Source: Kitagawia praeruptora
Taxonomy: Eukaryota > Streptophyta > Magnoliopsida > Apiales > Apiaceae
Reading direction: 5' to 3'
Length of the DNA: 64,000 nucleotides
Assembly: GCA_037693485.1 (NCBI GenBank)
Contig: CM075345.1
Span: forward strand, 76,753,001 to 76,817,000
The notes under the pieces: model-generated
Database searches by the model: none
Told to the model about the DNA's origin: nothing
The model's input: the letters and a program-made list of their open reading frames with translations, nothing else
Translations under genes and position numbers: made by a program
Part shown: positions 56,583-64,000 of the stretch, piece after piece
Layout: every line of letters begins with the position of its first letter
Numbering within the stretch: position 1 is the first letter of the stretch

Positions 56583-59059
56583 CTTATAACCCGTGCTATG
56601 CACAGAAATCTTTTGATATGTATTAAATTTTATTTTATGTTACAATTATATTTTTAGATAATCATTATTTACAATATTTTATTTAAATTTTAATTTATCT
56701 AATTTAATATAAATTTAATTAATGATATGCATGGTTTAAAACTTGTAGTATAAAATTTTAAAATAAGTATGTCGGGGATGGAATTCGAACCTTGAAATTT
56801 TAGTATAATATATCTAATCATTAGATCTAACGGTTCTGTTTTTTTTACTAAAAATCTAATGGTCATTATTCGTAATATACTTATTTCTATTATTTTTTGT
56901 TTGTGATTAGAAGATATGGTGTGATATTTAAAATAAGTATGTCGTTGATAGAATGCGAATCTTGAAATTTTACTAAATTAGTTTAATCATATAATATATC
57001 TAACGGTTCTATTTTTTTACTAAAAAACTAATGGTCATTATTCGTAGTATACGGATTTCTATTATATTTTGTTAGTGATTAGAAGATATGGTGTGACATT
57101 TTTTTGGTATATATTAATTATTGCAAGATTCTGTTTAAAATTAGAAGTTAACGTGTTTTAATTAGGAAAAAAAATATTATTGATTGGAAGATATGATATT
57201 TTAGGTGTTTATAAAAAGTAATATCATCAAGTAAAAGTAAACATTTTTTAATTAAAAATGCAATCGGCTAATTATCATTAATCATAGGATGACCATGCCG
57301 AAAATCCAAACGACAAACTTTCAATTCGCACGGGTTTCTTTTATTATGTAATAAATTTTATTAAATATTACAATTATGTTTTTATATAATCATCATATTT
57401 CATATTTTTTTAATTTTAATTTAATATAATTTAATATAATCATATTTACTATTTAATATTACATTTAGGTTTTTATATAATCAAAATTTTTAATAATTTT
57501 TTTATTTTAATTTAATACAATTTAATACACTTATGTTTACGGATTATACTAATATTTCCTTATTAGTAATTTAAAAGTATGGAGTGATATTTTCGAGTAT
57601 ATATTAACGACTGTAAGATTAGTTTTAAATCAAAAAGGCAACATGTTTTAATCGAAAGAAATATTAATGATCGGAAGATATGATACGATTGATATTTATA
57701 GATGTTTATAAAAGTTAATATGTTCAACTGAAAGTAAATATGAAAAAGACAATAGACTAATTAACATTAATTATATTATGTTGTTATTTTTTTAAGTATT
57801 TTAATAATATAGATATCGTATATATTTTTCTCTATAATGAATGGTAAATAAGTAAATTCACGAAGTACCAAAAAACAGGTACCAAAAAATAGTTACCAAA
57901 ACTTTTAATATTTCGGCTTTTATATAATTTTAAATAATAATGATAATTTTTTAATTTTAATTTAATATAATTTAATATACTCATGTTTAATTTAATATTA
58001 CAATTATGTTTTTATATAATCATCATTTTTAATAATATTTTGAATTTTAATTTAATATAATTTAATATACTCATGTTTACATATACTAATGTTTCCTCAT
58101 TATAAACGACGTATACGAATTTTTAATATATTTTATTAATAATTGAAAAGTATGGTGTGATATTTTCAGGTATATATTAATGATTGTAAGTTTAGTTTTA
58201 AATCAAAAAGGTAACGTGTTTTAATTGGAAAGAAGTATTAATGATTGGAAGATATGATATGATTGATGTTTTTAGGTGTTTATAAAAGGTAATATTTTCA
58301 ACTGAAAGTAAATGTGAAAAAGGCAACTAATTACCGTTAAGTCTATTATGTTATTATTTATTTTAGGTGTTTTAATAATAGATATCATATATATTTTATT
58401 TTCTTTATAATGTAGGGTAACTAAGCAAACTCACGAAGTACCAAAAAATTGGTACTAAAAACAGGTACCAAACTTTTAATGGTTTGGCTTTTATATTATT
58501 TTTAATAATTTTTTAATTTTAATTTAATATAATTTAATATACTTATGTTTACTATTTAATATTACAATTATGTTTTTATATAATGGTCATTTTTAATAAT
58601 TTTTTAGTTTTAATTTAATATACTCGTGTTTACGGATTGTACTATTTTTTTCTTATTATAAACAACGTATACGAATTTTTAGTATATTTTATTAATAATT
58701 GAAAAGTATGGTGTGATATTTTTGGGTATATCTTAATGATGTAAGATTAGCTTTAAATCAAAAAGGTAACTTGTTTTAATTGGAAAGAAATATTAATGAT
58801 TGAAAGATATGATACGATTGATGTTTTTAGGTGTTTATAAAAGGTAATATCTTCATCTAAATTAAATGTGAAAAAGGCAATCGACTAATTAACATTAATT
58901 ATATTATGTTATTATTTATTCTAGGTGTTTTAATAGTATAGCTATCATATATATTTTCTTTGTAATGAAGGGTAATAGGTAAATTCACGAAGTACTAAAA
59001 AACAGGTATCAAAACCTTTAATGTTTCGGCTTTTATATAATAGTATACATATAGATAGA
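56583..59059 (-). mobile_element. Helitron-like element with three tandem internal units
   Basis: The minus-strand 5' end is near 59059 (TCTATCTATATGTATACTAT, then TATATAAAAGCCGAAACATT). The 3' end has a hairpin-like CTGTGCATAGCACGGG (about 56591-56606) and ends AAGCTATT, a weak match to CTRR. Within it a unit of roughly 550 bp repeats three times (about 57420-57910, 57911-58490, 58491-59035). Each carries the GCCGAAACATTAAAAG-like 5' terminal motif, so the 5' end itself has been amplified. No coding sequence. Confidence 0.55.
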
Positions 59060-59125
59060 TTTTCAACCTCAACCTTTTTCTTGTTTGATACTACCTCCAT
59101 GTTAATGTATGTAGCCTTTATAAAT

Positions 59126-60549
59126 ACTGGTTTAAAACCCGTGCGATGCACAGACTTTTTTAATTGTAAATAATTTTTTTTATTACCTTTTAGCTGGAAA
59201 AGATAATCAATTAGTAATTAGTCATTATAATATTATTAGTTTATTTCATTAATTAAAACGATCATATTTTTGGAAAGAAGATATTATAGTTAGAAAAGTA
59301 AAAAATTGTTAAAGGTAGAAAATTTAATAGATGAAAAATATAATTGGTTGGTTATTATTTAGAAGAAAATGAGATATTTTAGTTAGAAAATTTAGAAAAG
59401 ATTCTACCTTTTAGCTGGAAAAGGTAATCAGTTAGTTATTAGTAATTATAATATATTAGTTAAATCATTAGATATTACTACCTCCGTCCCATAAAGTATG
59501 ACCCTCTGACTTTTTCACGCATTTCAATGTGCTTAGACCGGGTACTTGTAAATTATATTTTTTAATTTTTTTCGATTTGTATAAAAATATAGATTCTATA
59601 TTTTTATACAAAACAAAAAATTTTAAAAAATATTAATTATAGGTATCCCGTCCAAGCGCATTGAAATGCGTGCAAAAAGAAGAGTGTCAAACAAAATGGG
59701 ACGGAGAGAGCACCTTTTAGCTGGAAAAGGTAATCATTTAGTTAGAAATAATTATGATATATTAGTTATTTCATTAATTAGAACAATTATGTTTTTGGAA
59801 ATAATAGATTTTAGTTGGAAAAGTTATAAAAGGTAATAGCTGTAAAACGTAATTGGTTAGTTGGAGTATTATTTAGGGGAAGTGTTAGGGATAAGTGTGT
59901 ATGATATTTCGAGAAAAGATTATAGTTAGAAAAGTAAAAATATGTAAAGGTAGAAAAGTTAATAGCTGAAAAATTGGTTGGTTACTATTTAGAAAAAAAA
60001 GAGATATTTTAGTTAAAAAATTTAGAAAAGATATTACCTTTTAGCTGGAAAAGGTAATCAGTTAGTTATTAGTAATTATAATATATTAGTTATTTCATTA
60101 GATATTACCTTTAAGATAGAAAAGGTAATCAGTTAGTTATAAATAATTATAATATATTAGTTATTTCATTAGTTAGAACAATTATGTTTTTTGAAAGAAT
60201 AGATTTTAGTTAGAAAAGTTATAAAAGGTAATAGCTGAAAAACGTAGTTGGTTAGTTGGAGTATTATTTAGGGGAAGTGTGAGGGATAGGGGAAGTGTGA
60301 GGGATATGTGTGTATGATATTTCGAGAAAAGATTGTGTTTTGTTTAATGGTAATAAAGTATTGGAAAGAATAGATTTTAGTAAGAAAAGTTATAAAAGGT
60401 AATAGCTGAACTTAGTTGGTTAGTTGGAGTATTATTTAGGGGAAGTGTGAGGGATAGGTGTGTATGATAGTTGGAGTATTATTTAGGGGAAGTGTGAGGG
60501 ATAGGCGTGTATGATATTTCGAGAAAAGATTGTGTTTTGTTTAGTGATG
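59126..60549 (-). mobile_element. Helitron-like remnant with short repeats
   Basis: A 3' hairpin similar to the neighbour (CTGTGCATCGCACGGGTTTT on the minus strand, about 59132-59151) begins it. The body consists of diverged repeats of ACCTTTTAGCTGGAAAAGG and GGGGAAGTGTGAGGGATAGG with TTTCGAGAAAAGATTGTG, several copies each between 59190 and 60540. It is interrupted by a Stowaway MITE and ends at the gypsy LTR. Confidence 0.45.
59478..59710. mobile_element. Stowaway MITE
   Basis: Ends CTACCTCCGTCCCATA and TGGGACGGAGAGAG are inverted repeats. TA precedes the left end. The inner arms (CATTTCAATG / CATTGAAATG) are also complementary. Confidence 0.75.
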
Positions 60550-61882
60550 TGTCAAATTATACCTAACCGCAAGCGCACAGTGTCTATTTCTAGTACAGAT
60601 GGCAAGCGGGTCGAATCCACAAGGAGACAGGTTCTACTAATTCCTTTTCAGTTATCGCTAATTGTTTCAGGGACAAACGATTATTGGAGAATATTAATTA
60701 ACTAATTAAACAAGATTAACACTAATTAAACAGATGATAAACAAATTATTTAAAACCTAGGGCAATCAGGTCCACCATGCTTACACAATTGGCTCTTAAG
60801 CTAAAGCAATCAATGTGATCCTATAACTAGAGTATGTTAATCTCTTCCAAGCATTAACACTCTCGAAACATTCAACACAATTAACCACTTTTAGTAATTC
60901 AATCAATCAGGTAATTAGAGTCAAGTTAATCTCTTCCAAGCATTAACGCTCTCAGAAATCCAATGATGCTTCCGCACTCAAATTTAATTCTGCTAATCGT
61001 ATGTGTGCCTCTAGTAAGTAAATCTCTCGATCCATACTCCTATTTGCATATAATTAATCCATCATATCTGCCGATTACACAAATTAATGATTAAAACATA
61101 TCAATCAGAATTAACCATAACCAATCAAACCACTATGAAAATCATGCCAATATTAGTGCAAACATGGCTTCCCTTTAAGCCCTAGAAATAACTACTCGCT
61201 AATAATTAAACAAGTAAAACAACTAGTAAAACAAGAAAACATAATTAAACTAATAAGAACAAAGAAAAGATTAAGAGAACAAAACCTTCAAACTTCAATG
61301 TTGTCACCCAAAAGAAGAGTCATGGTATTTCTCTACATCTCCAACTAATAATAATACTAATCTACTCTAAACTATATTATCTGATCTAATATTACATCCC
61401 TAATAATGTGTCCCAAGATGTGTTTATATAGCCTCTTGGAGTCTTGCCCAGCAAGAAAATACCAAAACAGAATTATAATAGAATTTCTGCAAAATACGTT
61501 TCCTAAACTGAGTCTGTTTTTAAGGAAAATTCGTGGCTGACTTTTCTTCAATATTTCTGGAATGTTCCAATCGTAATTGGACCTCTGGACCACTTTAGAA
61601 TGATAGAGAATCTCGTTAGCTTCGCGTGGATTGCTTATGGGCCTCAAACGGACTTCTAGAACTCCAGATATGGCCAAAACAGTGTAGACTGCGCAGCCTT
61701 CCCGGAAAATCCGAATTTTAATCAATTTAATCTCCAAAAATGATAGAAGCATCAACCTTAATCAACATTCTCGTAAATCTGCACAACTAAGCAAAACACA
61801 TCAAAACTACACAAACTTGAGTCCAAAACAATCAATTTAAGCCGATATGAAGCGCTCCAAGTGGATATAAATCCACTTATCA
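60550..61882 (-). repeat. 3' LTR of a gypsy element (minus strand)
   Basis: On the minus strand it begins TGATAAGTGGATTTATATCC after a purine tract (AAGTTTGGGGGTA) and ends ATAATTTGACA. It is the same family as the solo LTR at 6811-8291. It contains a run of short open frames without a domain. The element lies to the right and extends beyond the copia insertion at 62690. Confidence 0.8.
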
Positions 61883-62689
61883 TACCCCCAAACTTAAACT
61901 GATGCTTGTCCTCAAGCACAAACAACTAACTAACTAACTAGTACCACTTCCGTAGGTGATCACGATTGCATTTGGCATATGCAACAAGCCCTTTAAACCC
62001 CTAGGCAGCCCTAGTGGACGAGTAAGGTCTCGTGAGGACCTATAGCGAATGTACCCACAAAATCCAATGCAATGTAATGCATGAATGCAACTAATATGAA
62101 AATACAAATAATCTAGTACTAATATCCTACCATACCTTCACATCCTCTCATGCCATATCAACTTAAGAATCAAAGTAATCATGCAATGTCTTGGTGTCGA
62201 AAGTGCAAGTATTCACATAGTCTACTCAATGAACATGCATAAGTTCTCACAAGTCCATGTCAAGTGTAAGAATAAGTTAGTAAACATGCTAAGCCTACAA
62301 GAGTACATCTTTGAGACAAAACTCGGGATCTCATACGCAAAAATAAGCAAACACTCACAATCCACTCACAAAAGAATATTCACTCAAGAACAAGGGTAAG
62401 TGTATCACTCAATTCCAACAAAATCATAAACATGCTTGACATTTGGTATCAATCTAACTCTTAACACAACATACATCAATGGCAATAATCAAAAGGTCTT
62501 CATTCGGGTTGTTACGGGGGCTAGGGACAAGGTATGTCAAATAAGCCAAAACAGGTGAAGTGTCAAAAGCTAGTAAGCACCATAATAAATCATACACAAC
62601 ACTATGTTCCCCCCACATAAATTTTACTAAGAACACTCAACTAGTCGACTAAAATAGGATCACAACAAACACAAACATGCTCTCATAAT
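61883..62689 (-). mobile_element. Internal 3' region of the gypsy element
   Basis: The minus strand has GAGGACAAGCATCAGTTTAA followed by GTTTGGGGG next to the LTR, a common end of plant gypsy interiors. The rest is non-coding as far as I can see. It is interrupted by the copia LTR at 62690. Confidence 0.6.
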
Positions 62690-63204
62690 TGTTAGAAATG
62701 ATTGATGAGAACAGTGTTTGGAAGCTATAGTGACAAGACAGAGTTTAGCTGGAAGCAGTCAGAGTTTAGTTAAACACTGACTGGAAGCGCAACAGAGGTT
62801 GTTAAACTCTGTAGCGGCATTGTCTGAAGAGTCAACAGTGTTTGAAGATTGATTCAGAATAAATATGGAAGCAATATCTTTGAAGATTGGAAAGCTGTCA
62901 AAGAGATTGAGTTGACTTGGAAGACTAGAGCAATCGTGATTGATATCAATTGTATAGCTTGATTATAAGAGAATCAGTTACTGATTGTACGAAGCTGTAT
63001 GTTCTATAAATACAGTTAGGTTAACCCTAGAAGGGTAGTCGAACATTGAGAAATTCATTGATTGTAACCTAAGCAGCTCTCTGTGATATTTACATCACTG
63101 AGAGAGGAATTGTTAATTCCAAACAGTTTTTAATTGTTAAACAGTGTGTTCTTGTTAAGTTACTCATACAGTATTTGATTGCTTTTTGTGTATTCGACCT
63201 AACA
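62690..63204 (+). repeat. 5' LTR of the SIRE-type copia element
   Basis: Short inverted ends TGTTAG/CTAACA. TATA-like TCTATAAATACAG lies at about 63003-63015. Confidence 0.9.
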
Positions 63205-63267
63205 AGTGGTATCAGAGCCTAATCTGTTACTTTATTACAGTTAAAGATCCAAACACAAGAGTAATCA

Positions 63268-64000
63268 ATGGCAGAGATACCTCCACCATCTGAGAAAGCC
63301 CCTACTACTGTTAGTAGGTATGAGACAATAAGGGTTCCTATACTTAGGCCATCAGAGTATGCAATTTGGAAGGTGAAAATGACCATGTTTCTGTAGGCTA
63401 CATATCCAGAATACCTTGATAGAATATATGAAGGTCCTCACAAACCAACAAAATTATCTGCTGCTGCTGCTGGTGAGGAATCAAAGGTCATTCCAAAGGA
63501 AAAGAAAGATCTAACTGCTGAGGATCTTTCATCTATTGCAAAGGATGCAAAAGTGAGACATTTACTTCACAGTGCATTAGACAATGTTATGTCTAATAAA
63601 GTGATTAACTGCACAACTGCAAAGGAAATATGGGATGCACTTGAGGTTATGTGTCAAGGAACTCCTGCAATCAAGAAAAACAGAAGAAACATACTCACTC
63701 AGGAGTATGAGCACTTTGAGGCAAAGTCTGAAGAAACCATGACAGAAACATTTGACAGATTCTGTAAACTGCTCAATGACTTGTCATTGGTTAACAAAGA
63801 GTATGATTTAGAAGACTCAAATCTCAAGTTTCTTCTTTCTCTACCTGAAAAGTGGGATGTGAAAACAACCACTATAAGAGATAATTATGAACTTGGTGAA
63901 ACAGAGATTGATGAAATTTATGGGCTGCTCAAAACCCATGAATTGGAATTGGAGCAGAGAAACAAAAGATCTAGTAGAAAGTCAAAGTCTGTTGCTCTTA
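63268..64000 (+). pseudogene. SIRE-type copia gag, 5' part, with an in-frame stop
   Basis: The frame starts at ATG 63268 (MAEIPPPSEKAPTTVSRYET) and stays open to the window end, except for TAG at 63394-63396 (codon 43, after KMTMFL). The UBN2-type gag domain is visible (PSEYAIWKVKM, TAKEIWDALEVMCQG, TMTETFDRFCKLLNDLSLV, LLSLPEKWDVKTTTIRD). The layout is that of SIRE/Maximus elements. Protease and pol lie beyond the window. Confidence 0.88.

Larger units (their letters stand above)
62690..64000 (+). mobile_element. SIRE-type copia element, left part
   Basis: A 515-bp LTR (62690-63204) runs from TGTTAGAAATGATTGATG to CGACCTAACA. It is followed by the Met-tRNA PBS TGGTATCAGAGC (63207-63218) and gag. 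The expected left target duplication would be ATAAT (62685-62689). The right part is outside the window. It is inserted in the gypsy element whose LTR lies at 60550. Confidence 0.9.

Overview
This is nuclear DNA of a flowering plant. It is AT-rich, its genes have GT-AG introns, and it is packed with plant transposon families: CACTA, Helitron, Mutator/hAT/Stowaway MITEs, Ty1/copia and Ty3/gypsy of Tat type. The protein-like sequences look eudicot, but I cannot name the species. Two host genes look intact: a six-exon prostaglandin-E-synthase-2-like GST-fold protein (12703-18343) and a two-exon BOI-type RING E3 ligase (21926-22813). A third host gene, a five-exon GDSL esterase/lipase (47277-49006, minus strand), is a pseudogene. 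Most of the rest is transposable elements and their debris.

Layout. 1-5.9 kb: a gypsy gag and LTR remnant (minus strand) cut by two related CACTA elements. The complete one (1589-4970) carries exon pieces of three unrelated host genes (a TIC32-like SDR, an NPC1-like protein and EMC2). 6.07-11.64 kb: a Helitron with a nested solo LTR. 11.7-12.1 kb: a fold-back MITE with a 9-bp target duplication. 12.7-18.3 kb: the PGES2-like gene, whose large fourth intron holds a second Helitron. 19-21 kb: hAT-like, Stowaway and other MITEs. 21.9-22.8 kb: the BOI-like gene. 23.28-28.39 kb: a nearly intact Tnt1/Tork-type copia element with a perfect target duplication. 29.73-44.46 kb: a 14.7-kb Tat-lineage gypsy element. 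It has a sense gag-pol that is broken and lacks a recognisable protease, two antisense genes, tandem repeats, and an internal duplication that flanks a near-identical piece of the PGES2-like gene located 22 kb away. 44.63-47.25 kb: a non-autonomous LTR element beside the dead GDSL gene. 51.5-55.5 kb: repeat arrays, an ATGT microsatellite field with a solo LTR, and a SINE-like head. 56-60.5 kb: Helitron-like tandem repeats. 60.55-62.69 kb: the 3' LTR end of another gypsy element, interrupted by a SIRE-type copia element that runs off the window.

Most notable: (1) the Tat element contains a roughly 450-bp genomic copy of the nearby PGES2-like gene, introns included, differing by only about three substitutions and a short T-tract indel, while the element's own LTRs differ at 20-25 positions; this suggests the piece arrived after the element inserted. 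(2) Antisense coding units lie inside that element, one with a well-placed TATA box. (3) One CACTA element carries three host gene fragments with splice sites kept. (4) The stop codons in the dead genes are mostly of the kind made by C-to-T or G-to-A change.
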